In this document: piece after piece, positions 32,990 to 41,339 of the stretch
Numbering within the stretch: the stretch's first letter is position 1
Layout: the number at the start of each line of letters is the position of its first letter
Assembly: GCF_021391535.1 (NCBI RefSeq)
Contig: NZ_CP090066.1
Location: 3,175,501 to 3,239,500 of the forward strand
DNA length: 64,000 bases
Direction: 5' to 3'
Source of the DNA: Aurantimonas sp. HBX-1
GTDB lineage: Bacteria; Pseudomonadota; Alphaproteobacteria; Rhizobiales; Rhizobiaceae
The notes under the pieces: model-generated
The model's input: only the letters and a program-made list of their open reading frames with translations
What the model was told of the DNA's origin: nothing
The model's database searches: none
Program-made: the position numbers and the translations under genes

Positions 32990-34414
32990 ATGGACGAAAC
33001 CGCACGGCTGAAACTTCCGCTGATCATGGCGGCGCAGGCCCAGAAGCATGTCACCCACAACGAGGCGCTGGCGATCGCCGACGCGCTGGTCCACCTCGCC
33101 GTGGCGAGCCGCGGCGCCGCTGAGCCGCCCTCCGCTCCCGCTGAGGGCGTCCGCTATCTCGTCGCCGCCGGCGCAAGCGGGGTTTGGGCCGGCCACGACG
33201 GCCAGATTGCCAGTCTCGACGGCGGCGCCTGGCGCTTCCATGCACCGGCGGAAGGCTGGCGCTGCTGGGTGGCGGACGAGGCATTGCTGCTGGTGCATGC
33301 CGATGGCGCCTGGCGGCCACTGAACGCTGGCGGAAACGGCGAAGCCCTGTCGGCGGTGCGGCTCGGCGTCAACACCGACGCCGACACGATCAATCGCCTG
33401 GCAGTCAAGTCCGACGCCGTTCTCCTGTCCCACGACGACGTGACGCCGGGCAGCGGCGACTTGCGCGTGACGCTGAACAAGGCGGGTGCAGCGGGTGATG
33501 CCGGCCTGGTGTTCCAGACCGGCTACACCAGCCGGGCCCTGGTCGGGCTCCTCGGCGACGACGACCTGACGGTGAAGGTTTCACCTGATGGGGTGAGCTA
33601 TGCCCCTGTCCTGCATGCGCTCTCCTCTGGCGCCAAGGTTGCGATCCGGGGCAACGTCGATCCCGCGAAGTCGGCGCCGGTCCAGGTCGATGGCGCGGTA
33701 CATGTCGCGGCCGATCATCTGGCCCTTGTCGCCAGCTCGACCAACTCGGTCTACCTGAATCTTGGCAACACGGCGCCGGGCGCCCACGGCGGCTTTACCT
33801 TCTTCGCATCAGGCGGCGGCCCCGCCCCCTCGGGTTCGTTCGGCATCTATGATCAGACTTACGCGTCCCGCCTGTTCGTATCGCCGGAGGGCAATCTGCT
33901 ACCGGGGGTCGACAACGCGTTCTCGCTCGGCTCGGCCGGTGCGCGGTGGTCGGCCGTGTGGGCGGCCAACGGCACGATCCAGACCTCGGACGCCCGCGAC
34001 AAGACCGACTGCCAGCAGCTGTCGCCGGGGCTCGCAACCGCGCTGCTGGAAGAGATCGACGCGATGCTGTTCCGGTGGTGCGAGGGCGGAACGCAGACTC
34101 TGGCACTGCCGGAGTCGGACGCGTCGGCGCCGCGCCCGGCAATGACCCAGCCGGAGCCCGGCAAGCGGCGGCATGCCGGCTTTCTGGCCCAGGAGGTTCG
34201 CGCGGCCCTCGCCCGGTCCGGCGAGGATTTCGGCGTCTGGGGACTGGCGAATGTCGCCGATCCGGAAAGCCGCCAGTGGATACGGCCGGACCAGCTGATC
34301 CCTGTGCTCTGGGCGGCTCTCAAGGAGACGCGGCGCGTCGTGGCGGGTCAGGGCGAAGCGCTCGCCGCCCTCCGGGCGAGCTTTGCATCCGGCGGCAGGC
34401 TGGAGGGAGAGTGA
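32990..34414 (+). CDS. DUF2793 protein with C-terminal peptidase S74 (intramolecular chaperone) domain, tail-spike-like
   Basis: 474 residues. Residues 1-115 match the DUF2793 pattern (LKLPLIMAAQAQKHVTHNEA, GVRYLVAAGASGVWAGHDG), known from phage-like structural proteins. The middle (120-325) is beta-rich. The C-terminus is a peptidase S74 chaperone: SDARDK at 333-338 puts a Ser and a Lys in the spacing of the autocleavage dyad of endosialidase-type tailspikes, followed by GFLAQEV and WIRPDQLIPVLWAALKE with the usual terminal helix. S74 proteins trimerise and cut off the chaperone. No phage genes flank it; it sits alone in the polysaccharide island with its own leader. Confidence 0.85.
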   Translation: MDETARLKLPLIMAAQAQKHVTHNEALAIADALVHLAVASRGAAEPPSAPAEGVRYLVAAGASGVWAGHDGQIASLDGGAWRFHAPAEGWRCWVADEALLLVHADGAWRPLNAGGNGEALSAVRLGVNTDADTINRLAVKSDAVLLSHDDVTPGSGDLRVTLNKAGAAGDAGLVFQTGYTSRALVGLLGDDDLTVKVSPDGVSYAPVLHALSSGAKVAIRGNVDPAKSAPVQVDGAVHVAADHLALVASSTNSVYLNLGNTAPGAHGGFTFFASGGGPAPSGSFGIYDQTYASRLFVSPEGNLLPGVDNAFSLGSAGARWSAVWAANGTIQTSDARDKTDCQQLSPGLATALLEEIDAMLFRWCEGGTQTLALPESDASAPRPAMTQPEPGKRRHAGFLAQEVRAALARSGEDFGVWGLANVADPESRQWIRPDQLIPVLWAALKETRRVVAGQGEALAALRASFASGGRLEGE

Positions 34415-34494
34415 CCTCCCGCCGGCCTTCCTGCGCAATTGCCTGACCCGCCGATTGCTGGCAGAAGATCACGCGTCAAAAAGGAGCAGATTGA

Positions 34495-35820
34495 ATGAAC
34501 GATGCCGCCCCGACCGCCGGAAAAGTCATGTCGGTCGACGAATTCTTTGCCGGCATCGACATGCAGATCCCCGACACGGCGGAATATCATCGGCTTTCAG
34601 GAGTGATACTGGATCATCCGCTGGTCGCACGGATGCAGGGACTCGATCCGTTCTCCGACGAGTATCGCGGACTGGCGATGCGGGTCTACTTCGAGGTCCG
34701 CGGCGGCGAGCACGCCGATTACCAACCGGAGCGCGACGAAGCCAGCGGCAGCGGGGCTGTTGCCAACATCTTCTCGGAGGTGTCGCCGTGGTCCTTCCGC
34801 GACACCAGCTTCATCGCCGAGATGCTGTTCAGCTGGGGCCACATTCTGCGGCTGATGGACACCACCGGCGCCGCGAATACCCGTGTTCTGGAATACGGCC
34901 CCGGCAGCGGTCAAATCCTGCTCACGCTGGCGCGCTCGGGTTGCGAGGCCCATGCCGTCGACATCGATGCGGCTTCGCTGGAGAGCGTCGCCGAACAGGC
35001 GCGGCTGATGGGCCTCACCGTCCACACGGAACGGGCGGTCTTCGGCGAGGGCTTCGAGGGTCAGGTTTTCGACTGCATCATCTTCTTCGAAGCCTTCCAC
35101 CACGCCGCGGACTTCCAGGCCCTGTCCCGGCGGCTTCAGGAACGCCTGGCGCCCGGCGGCAAGGTGATCTTCTGCGGCGAGCCGATCGTCCCGCAGGCGG
35201 GCGGGCCGGTCCCCTACCCCTGGGGCCCACGGCTCGATGGCCTGTCGGCTTTCTGTATCCGCCGCTTTGGCTGGATGGAACTCGGCTTCACCCGGGAATT
35301 CTTTATCGAGATGCTGCGGGCGACCGGCTGGCAGGTGGAGTATTACCCGTTCCCGACCTGCAGCCGCGCCGATGCCTTCGTCGCGCGGGTCATGACCGAC
35401 GCGGAGCGGCGCGGGCAGTTCGAAATCGACCTGCGCCGCGAGAACCCCGGCGTCCATCTGGCCCCGGACAAATGGGGCAGCTCGGAGACGACGCACCGCT
35501 GGACCGTCGCGCCGAAAGCCGAGATTCCGTTGCTGCAGCCGCGGAATGCCATTGTCGACCTCACCCTCACGGTCGCCAATTATCTGCCCGTCGAGAAACG
35601 GGTACGCATTTCCTGCGGGGACCGATCCACCGAAGTCGCCGTCTACCCCGGCGAGACACGTGACATCCCGCTGGCCGGCTGCCATGCGAACCGCCTGCTG
35701 ATCGAAGCGGAGACGCATCAGGTCAGCGATGTGCTGCCCGGCTCGGCCGACGAGCGACAGCTGGGAATCGCCGTCCTGCGGCTGGTTGCGGTTCCCTCTG
35801 CGATAACCTCGGACGCGTGA
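34495..35820 (+). CDS. SAM-dependent methyltransferase with C-terminal beta domain
   Basis: 441 residues. The methyltransferase core occupies roughly residues 120-260: RVLEYGPGSGQILLTLARSG (motif I), HAVDIDAASLESVAEQA (motif II), FDCIIFFEAFHHAADFQAL and LAPGGKVIFCGEPIV. Residues 325-441 form a separate beta-rich domain (THRWTVAPKAEIPLL ... GSADERQLGIAVLRLV) shared in pattern with the GT-C-like protein at 30991. It lies 80 bp after the S74 gene and ends at a convergent hairpin. Probably modifies a sugar of the polysaccharide; the extra domain may bind glycan. Confidence 0.85.
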   Translation: MNDAAPTAGKVMSVDEFFAGIDMQIPDTAEYHRLSGVILDHPLVARMQGLDPFSDEYRGLAMRVYFEVRGGEHADYQPERDEASGSGAVANIFSEVSPWSFRDTSFIAEMLFSWGHILRLMDTTGAANTRVLEYGPGSGQILLTLARSGCEAHAVDIDAASLESVAEQARLMGLTVHTERAVFGEGFEGQVFDCIIFFEAFHHAADFQALSRRLQERLAPGGKVIFCGEPIVPQAGGPVPYPWGPRLDGLSAFCIRRFGWMELGFTREFFIEMLRATGWQVEYYPFPTCSRADAFVARVMTDAERRGQFEIDLRRENPGVHLAPDKWGSSETTHRWTVAPKAEIPLLQPRNAIVDLTLTVANYLPVEKRVRISCGDRSTEVAVYPGETRDIPLAGCHANRLLIEAETHQVSDVLPGSADERQLGIAVLRLVAVPSAITSDA

Positions 35821-35849
35821 GCATCGCGCCGGGCCGGCTCGTGGTGCTC
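35819..35849. terminator. Candidate bidirectional terminator between convergent genes
   Basis: The short gap between the methyltransferase (rightward) and the double glycosyltransferase (leftward) folds as GAGCATC pairing with GGTGCTC (one G-T pair) around an inner GCCG-GGC-CGGC stem. Its place between convergent stops suits a shared terminator, although a T tract is lacking. Confidence 0.4.
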
Positions 35850-35853
35850 TATC

Positions 35854-38745
35854 TCAGAGCGGAACCCTGAGACCGCCGTCCCACCAGGCGCAGCCTTCCT
35901 GCAGGACCGTGATATCGAGGCTCATTCCTTCCCCTAGACGCGCCTCCGGCGGAAGCCTGACCGGCAGGACGGCGGTCTCGCCCGGGATGACCACCAGCGG
36001 AATCGTCGCACGCGGCGGATTGCCGGCCAGCATCGTGCCGTCGGACGCGAGTACACGCGCGCCCACGGCGATCGGGAAGCGTCCGTCTCCTGCGCCCTGG
36101 CTGGACCAAACGTTTGGCGAAAGGTTCTTCAGCGCGACGACGATCGACAGTCCCTCCCCGTCCGGGCTTGGCGTCGCGCCCTCGACCAGCGACAGCGTGA
36201 ACTGGCGTTCGTCCGTAGGAATCTCGCGCCGCATGGTGACTTGGCCGATTTCTGCGATCGTCCGATATGCCGGCCCCTCCGGCGGCTCGTAGGTCAGGTA
36301 CCAGTTGTCGCCCAAAACGACCGCTTCGAGCTCGGCCACACTCTGCGACCAACTCGGCCACCCGGCATCGCCTCCCCTGGCGGGAAGATCGCCGGCCTTC
36401 CGGCGTTCCAGGAATCGCTCGAGCGCCTGATGCAGCGACGTCGAGGATCCGACATCGAAGAAATCGGCACCGGCGTCACCACCCACTTCCCGGAAGACGG
36501 GAATGTCGCTGGCGATAACCGGCTTGCCGAAATGCGCCGCCTCGACGATCGGCAGGCCAAACCCTTCCGCATGGGACGCGGCGACCAGCGCGTCGGCCTC
36601 GCCATAGAGCCGTACCAGCGTGGCGTCGTCCACGTGCTCGTGCCAGACCAGCCGGCTGCCGAGTTCAGGACTTTCGCGGATGCGGCGCAGCAGCGGCTCG
36701 ACGCCCCATCCGGCCTTGCCGGCAATGACCAGACGGGCGTTCGACCCTTCCGCCCAAAGCTGCTCGAATGCATCGAGTGCGATGCGATGCCCCTTGCGCG
36801 GCTCCACCGTGCCGACCATCAGGAACACCGGCGCCGACCCCGTCACGCGGATGTCCTTGATCGGCGTCTGAAGATCGTCGTCGGCAAAATCGGCGCCCAG
36901 CCGCCAGTAGCCGATCTTCATCGGATGCGGATACTCGATCGCCCGCAGCAACGCGTGAAATTCGTCCGCGACGGCGCGGGAGATGCAGACGAAGCCGGTG
37001 GAATAGGTAAGCGCCGTTAGGATCCAGTTTCGGAAGTGCGTCGGCATGCCCGGCACGCAAAACCCAGGCATGCGCAGCGGGACTAGATCGTAGAGACAGG
37101 AATAAACCTCGGCACCGCGCAGTCGCGCTGCCAGGAAGAATCCCTGCTGCGCCTCGTGATGCAGCCAAGAGCTGTCGAGCATCAGGATCCTGTCGCCCGG
37201 ACGCGGGCGCAGGCGTTCGGCAACGCTCTTGTTCGGTGGCGTTTCGAGCAGGCCGCGCGCATCATACCAGCCATCGGGCCCGTCGCAGTAGGAGAGCACA
37301 TGCGGCATCGGTGCCGCATCGGGGTCCCAGTCCATCTTGCGGCAGATCTTGTTGACCACACGCTGTATGCCGGTCTTGTGATCGACCTGGATCGTCGAGG
37401 TGGCGTCTACGATCAGCCGCCCCGGTGCGACCACCGGCTCAGCCAGGGCGAAGGTGGTCGCCGCAAGATCGATGTCGGCTTCGCTTTGCCGCCATCGCTT
37501 CGCATGGATCGCCGGGGGCTGTTCCCCGGACGGCTTCGGCAACGCCTCGAGGCGCTCCCGCAGCGCCGCGACAGCGATTTCGGCGGTCCGCGCCCAGGTA
37601 AAGCGCTTTGCTCGCTCCTTGGCTGCCTCGACCGTCTCCGCTCTCAACGCATCGTCAGTCAGGACCCGTGTCATGACCGCGGCGAGTTCATCCGCCGAGG
37701 ACGGGTCGAACAGGAGGCGGTCGTCCCCCACCACTTCCGGCAAGGCGCCGGCACGCGCCGCGACGACCGGGGTTCCGCACACCATGGCTTCCAGCGCCGT
37801 CAGGCCGAACCCTTCCATGAAGGACGGCTGCACCAATAGGCTGGCGCCGCGGTAGAGGCGGACGAGGTCAGTTTCGGATACGTGCCGGTGACAGATCAGC
37901 CGGTCCGCCGGCAGTCCGTTCGACCGCCATCTGTCCGTGACCTCGGCCAGCTGGAAGTCAGGATAGTCCCCGGCAACGACCAGACGGAACCGGTCGCGCA
38001 ACGACGCGTCGAGCCGCGCGAAGGCATCAGGCAACAGTGCGACATTCTTTCGCCAGTCGAGACCGCCCACATAGAGCACGTAGGGATCGTGCCCGGTGTC
38101 GCTTCCCGCCGCCCTCTTTTCCTCGGCCAGCGTGCGGTTGAAGACATCCGAGATGCCTGCATAGATGTTCACCCCCGGAACGTCGCCGACAATGTCCTGC
38201 AGCTCCCGGAGCGAGAATTCCGAGATGCAGAGATTGAGGTCGAACGCGCTGTGCGCATCGAGCCTTCGGTCATAGGTCTCCCGGTGCGGCGGGGCGGCCA
38301 GATAGCGTTCAGGGAAGCGTCGGGGGATCGCGTCATAGAAGATTGAGGCGACGGGAACCGCGCTACCGGGCTGCTTCAGCAGCGGCACCGCCGGATCCCC
38401 CATCCCCTCGAACGGACTGGTCGCAACCGCGAAATCCGGCTGCAGCGCGTCGACGTGACGGGCTAGCGCCGCCTCGCTCAGGCGTCGGCTGGAAGTGTAC
38501 CCGTCATGAACTTCACCATTGCAGCGCGCGCTGTGCCAGACATGGATGTTGTCGGGGCGAAACCAGGACCGGACCGATTCCCGAGCCGCAATCGCCGTTT
38601 CGGGCATCGCCGCATTGAACGAGATCATCATTTCGACGTCGCGATGGTTCTCCGCGATCGCCTTGATCAGTTCGATGGCGTAGCGGCCGATGCCGCGACG
38701 ATTGCTGGCGGTCTGTAGGCACTGCCCGTCGAACCAGAGACGCAT
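35854..38745 (-). CDS. Bifunctional glycosyltransferase with two GT4 domains and a C-terminal beta domain
   Basis: 963 residues. Domain 1 (about 1-400) has WFDGQCLQTASNRRGIGRYA, YVGGLDWRKNVALL and the EX7E motif EGFGLTALE (E311, E319). Domain 2 (about 440-800) starts with the N-lobe VDATSTIQVDHKTGIQRV and has MVGTVEPRKGHRIALDAF and EGFGLPIVE (E727, E735). Both active sites look intact, so the protein should make two linkages, as WbdA does in the E. coli O9a mannan system. Residues 830-963 form a beta-sandwich ending LQEGCAWWDGGLRVPL. ATG 38745 is one base past the FkbM gene's stop; residues upstream are shadow. Likely a D-rhamnosyl polymerase. Confidence 0.9.
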   Translation of the reverse strand: MRLWFDGQCLQTASNRRGIGRYAIELIKAIAENHRDVEMMISFNAAMPETAIAARESVRSWFRPDNIHVWHSARCNGEVHDGYTSSRRLSEAALARHVDALQPDFAVATSPFEGMGDPAVPLLKQPGSAVPVASIFYDAIPRRFPERYLAAPPHRETYDRRLDAHSAFDLNLCISEFSLRELQDIVGDVPGVNIYAGISDVFNRTLAEEKRAAGSDTGHDPYVLYVGGLDWRKNVALLPDAFARLDASLRDRFRLVVAGDYPDFQLAEVTDRWRSNGLPADRLICHRHVSETDLVRLYRGASLLVQPSFMEGFGLTALEAMVCGTPVVAARAGALPEVVGDDRLLFDPSSADELAAVMTRVLTDDALRAETVEAAKERAKRFTWARTAEIAVAALRERLEALPKPSGEQPPAIHAKRWRQSEADIDLAATTFALAEPVVAPGRLIVDATSTIQVDHKTGIQRVVNKICRKMDWDPDAAPMPHVLSYCDGPDGWYDARGLLETPPNKSVAERLRPRPGDRILMLDSSWLHHEAQQGFFLAARLRGAEVYSCLYDLVPLRMPGFCVPGMPTHFRNWILTALTYSTGFVCISRAVADEFHALLRAIEYPHPMKIGYWRLGADFADDDLQTPIKDIRVTGSAPVFLMVGTVEPRKGHRIALDAFEQLWAEGSNARLVIAGKAGWGVEPLLRRIRESPELGSRLVWHEHVDDATLVRLYGEADALVAASHAEGFGLPIVEAAHFGKPVIASDIPVFREVGGDAGADFFDVGSSTSLHQALERFLERRKAGDLPARGGDAGWPSWSQSVAELEAVVLGDNWYLTYEPPEGPAYRTIAEIGQVTMRREIPTDERQFTLSLVEGATPSPDGEGLSIVVALKNLSPNVWSSQGAGDGRFPIAVGARVLASDGTMLAGNPPRATIPLVVIPGETAVLPVRLPPEARLGEGMSLDITVLQEGCAWWDGGLRVPL

Positions 38746-38746
38746 G

Positions 38747-40102
38747 TTATCGGACCAACTTGTTCGAGGCGAGCAGCTTCGCCCATTTCGCGACCATCGC
38801 CGGTTCGGGCTCCAGGAACCACTGGCCCTCGCCTGTCCACGGCCGATATGGCGCGCGCCTATCCGGCATCGCGCCAGCATAGCGTAAAAGCCGCTTCTGC
38901 AGCGGCGGAACGAACCCGGTCAGCCGGATCATCGCCCGCTTGGCGCGGGGTCGGTCTCGAAAGTACAGGACGCCTGATCGCAGCGCCCGTCCGGCCACCC
39001 GGTGCGGCCGCGAGCCCGGCTTCATCAGCAGCCAGGCAGATGACCCCTGGATGAACCACGACAGGCTCGATGCACGGCGCGTAGACTTGCCTGTGGCGCT
39101 CGCGGGCAATGCAGCTTCGAGCTCGGCGATCCTCCTGGCCTTTTCGGCAATTTCCACCGTGAGGACTTCGGCGACGCGCTCCATGGCGAAGGACGCCTTG
39201 TGGAAGGCCGCAACCTGCAGCGAGGAGGTCTCCTGCGCCTCAGCCAGCAGACGCTCCTGAATGGACAGTCGTTGGAACGTATCTGCCAGAACCCTTTGGG
39301 TTTCGGCCTCGCGGCCAGCGCTCTCCGCCGCCGCCGTGTCCAGCGCTTCCTGAAGCCTGTCGATTTCACCTCGCGCTCCGGCGATTTCCGCCTTGAGCAC
39401 TTCGGCGAATGGGGCGGATCCTTTTCCGCTCAAGGCAAAATCATCGAAGATGTTCGGCCCTGGTCCGAAAGCGCCAGCCAAGTCTAGATGGTCTTCGCTG
39501 ACGTAGAAGCGGTTGAGACCGTCGAAATAGACGAAGCGGTAGCCGAGCCCCTCGAGGTGGCCCTGCCAGGCCGCATGGGTCGGCTCGTCCGACGTTGGTT
39601 CCGTGCTCTCGACCATGACGATCCAGGGCCGCAGCAGGGATGGCGACCAGGTGTCGATGACCTCCTGCTCCATGCCTTCGACGTCGATCTTCAGCCAATG
39701 GATGTCCCGATCGCCGTAGCGGTCGAGAACCTCGCCGAGACGCATCGTCGGGACCTTCGTCTCTACCTCCTTCCAGCCTTTCGCACGGTGCCGCTCCGCG
39801 ATCAGAGGATCGCCGGTGCTCAATCCCGTGCCCTCGATCTCGAAAAAGGTGATGGGCCCCGCCTGCGACGAGATGGCTGCCTGAATCACCTCCTCGTCGG
39901 GACGGGCGAGGCGCAATTTCTCGCTGTACTCCGCTGTCGGCTCGACATGGACCCCGCGCCAGCCGCGCTCGTGGAATAGGAGACTGACGGAGTCGATCTC
40001 CGGATCCTGGGCACCGACATCGATGTAGAAGCCGCTCTCGACGTGCTTCAGCGCACGCCAGAGGATCACGTCTTCAAAGTTCTGCGCGTGGGAGATCAAC
40101 AT
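38747..40102 (-). CDS. FkbM-family methyltransferase with long coiled coil and basic tail (WbdD-like architecture)
   Basis: 451 residues. FkbM domain, 1-215: ISHAQNFEDVILWRAL, FYIDVGAQDPEIDSVS (SAM loop), VHVEPTAEY, IHWLKIDVEGMEQEVI. Residues about 231-332 are heptad-rich and charged (LKAEIAGARGEIDRLQEAL, AEKARRIAELEAAL), a predicted coiled coil near 100 residues. The tail 333-451 is strongly basic (RPHRVAGRALRSGVLYFRDR), suited to membrane or partner binding. ATG 40102 matches the family start and lies 29 bp inside the end of wzt. Order wzm-wzt-this gene-double GT4 parallels E. coli O9a, where WbdD caps the chain and measures it by its coiled coil. Confidence 0.85.
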   Translation of the reverse strand: MLISHAQNFEDVILWRALKHVESGFYIDVGAQDPEIDSVSLLFHERGWRGVHVEPTAEYSEKLRLARPDEEVIQAAISSQAGPITFFEIEGTGLSTGDPLIAERHRAKGWKEVETKVPTMRLGEVLDRYGDRDIHWLKIDVEGMEQEVIDTWSPSLLRPWIVMVESTEPTSDEPTHAAWQGHLEGLGYRFVYFDGLNRFYVSEDHLDLAGAFGPGPNIFDDFALSGKGSAPFAEVLKAEIAGARGEIDRLQEALDTAAAESAGREAETQRVLADTFQRLSIQERLLAEAQETSSLQVAAFHKASFAMERVAEVLTVEIAEKARRIAELEAALPASATGKSTRRASSLSWFIQGSSAWLLMKPGSRPHRVAGRALRSGVLYFRDRPRAKRAMIRLTGFVPPLQKRLLRYAGAMPDRRAPYRPWTGEGQWFLEPEPAMVAKWAKLLASNKLVR

Positions 40103-41339
40103 CGGCCGACTTTTGATAAGAGAATTTTCCATTGAGAAATGTCGATCCGACAAAAAAAGTTTTATCCGCGTTTATGACATCGAATACGAGCGTGTTGTCT
40201 TGCCAATCGAAGTTTTTCAAAAGATGATTTTCAGAGGCCACAAGCGCCGGAGAAAACGAATATGATCCGGGTCCAATATTGCAATTAAAGTGAAGAGAAA
40301 ATTCTATATTATCTCCAGCTTTAGTATCGGACAAAACCTGCCCAGTATACCACGTATTAGTTCCCCATACAACGTGTCCAGTTCTATCTCGAAGCAACCA
40401 TCCCAGCACGAGCGTAGGAACATCTTTATTAACACGTGCCGTTATTTTTAGCACGAGCGCCTGACCAATGTACGCGGTCGAAACCGGCTGAAGTGAATTA
40501 GCATCCAGCAGCTCTATATGTGCTCCCTCCACCTCGAACGTACCGCTGCGCGTATGCAGCCAGCCGTCCTTGTTGCGGCGCTGCTCGATCGTCAACTTGT
40601 CGTTTTCCTTCGCGGCGACGAGCGCGTTGTAGTAATCCACGACCTCGTCAGGCGCGCCGTCCTTCAGCACCTTGCCGCTGTCGAGCAGGATGACGCGGTC
40701 GGCCAGCGTCCGCACGTCGCCCATCGAATGGGACACGATGACGATCGACGTTCCCTGCTCCCGGAACTGGCGGATGCGGTCGAAGCTCTTGTGCTGGAAG
40801 TAGCTGTCGCCGACGGACAGCACCTCGTCGACGATCAGGAGGTCGGGCCGCCGGGCCGTGGCGAGGGCGAAGGCCAGGCGCGCCTGCATGCCGCTCGAAT
40901 ACACCCGGAAGGGCTGGTCGAAAAACTCCCCGATCTCGGCGAAGCTCTCGATCTGCGGCATCAACGTCGCCAGCTCGGCCTGCGATATCCCCATCAGGCC
41001 GCCCGCGTGATAGGCATTTTCCCGCCCGGTGAACTCGGGATTGAAGCCGAGGCCAAGTTCGAGGATAGCGCTGACCGTCCCGGAGACCGCGACCGAACCG
41101 GTGCTGGGTCGCACGGTGCCGGTGATGAGCTTGAGCAGCGACGACTTGCCGGCGCCATTCTGGCCGATCAACGCCACCGACTCGCCCCGCAGTACCTGGA
41201 AGCTGATGTCGTTCACCGCCCAGAATTCCGCGGACGGTTTGATCCCTGCCCCGAACCAGTTGGCGAAGCGCTGCAGGTTCGAGGCGTAGGTCGTGTAGCG
41301 CTTGCCGACATTGACGACGTCGAGAAGAATATCGCTCAT
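40074..41339 (-). CDS. wzt: ABC transporter ATP-binding protein for polysaccharide export, with C-terminal carbohydrate-binding-type domain
   Basis: 421 residues. ATPase 1-245: Walker A LIGQNGAGKSS (57-67), signature YSSGMQARLAFA (147-158), Walker B LLIVDEVLSVGD, switch His in VIVSHSMGD. Residues about 265-421 are a beta-rich domain (VLKITARVNKDVPTLVLGW, GPGSYSFSPAL) of the Wzt-C type that recognises the modified non-reducing end in E. coli O8/O9a. The DNA for this domain is abruptly AT-rich: 40261-40320 has 20 G/C of 60 against 38 of 60 at 40621-40680. ATG 41339 overlaps the wzm stop by 4 bp. Confidence 0.93.
   Translation of the reverse strand: MSDILLDVVNVGKRYTTYASNLQRFANWFGAGIKPSAEFWAVNDISFQVLRGESVALIGQNGAGKSSLLKLITGTVRPSTGSVAVSGTVSAILELGLGFNPEFTGRENAYHAGGLMGISQAELATLMPQIESFAEIGEFFDQPFRVYSSGMQARLAFALATARRPDLLIVDEVLSVGDSYFQHKSFDRIRQFREQGTSIVIVSHSMGDVRTLADRVILLDSGKVLKDGAPDEVVDYYNALVAAKENDKLTIEQRRNKDGWLHTRSGTFEVEGAHIELLDANSLQPVSTAYIGQALVLKITARVNKDVPTLVLGWLLRDRTGHVVWGTNTWYTGQVLSDTKAGDNIEFSLHFNCNIGPGSYSFSPALVASENHLLKNFDWQDNTLVFDVINADKTFFVGSTFLNGKFSYQKSADVDLPRAEL

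Noticed and set aside
32990..34414. A prophage
   Set aside because: Only the DUF2793/S74 gene has a phage flavour; there are no integrase, terminase, capsid or tail genes and no attachment-site repeats around it.
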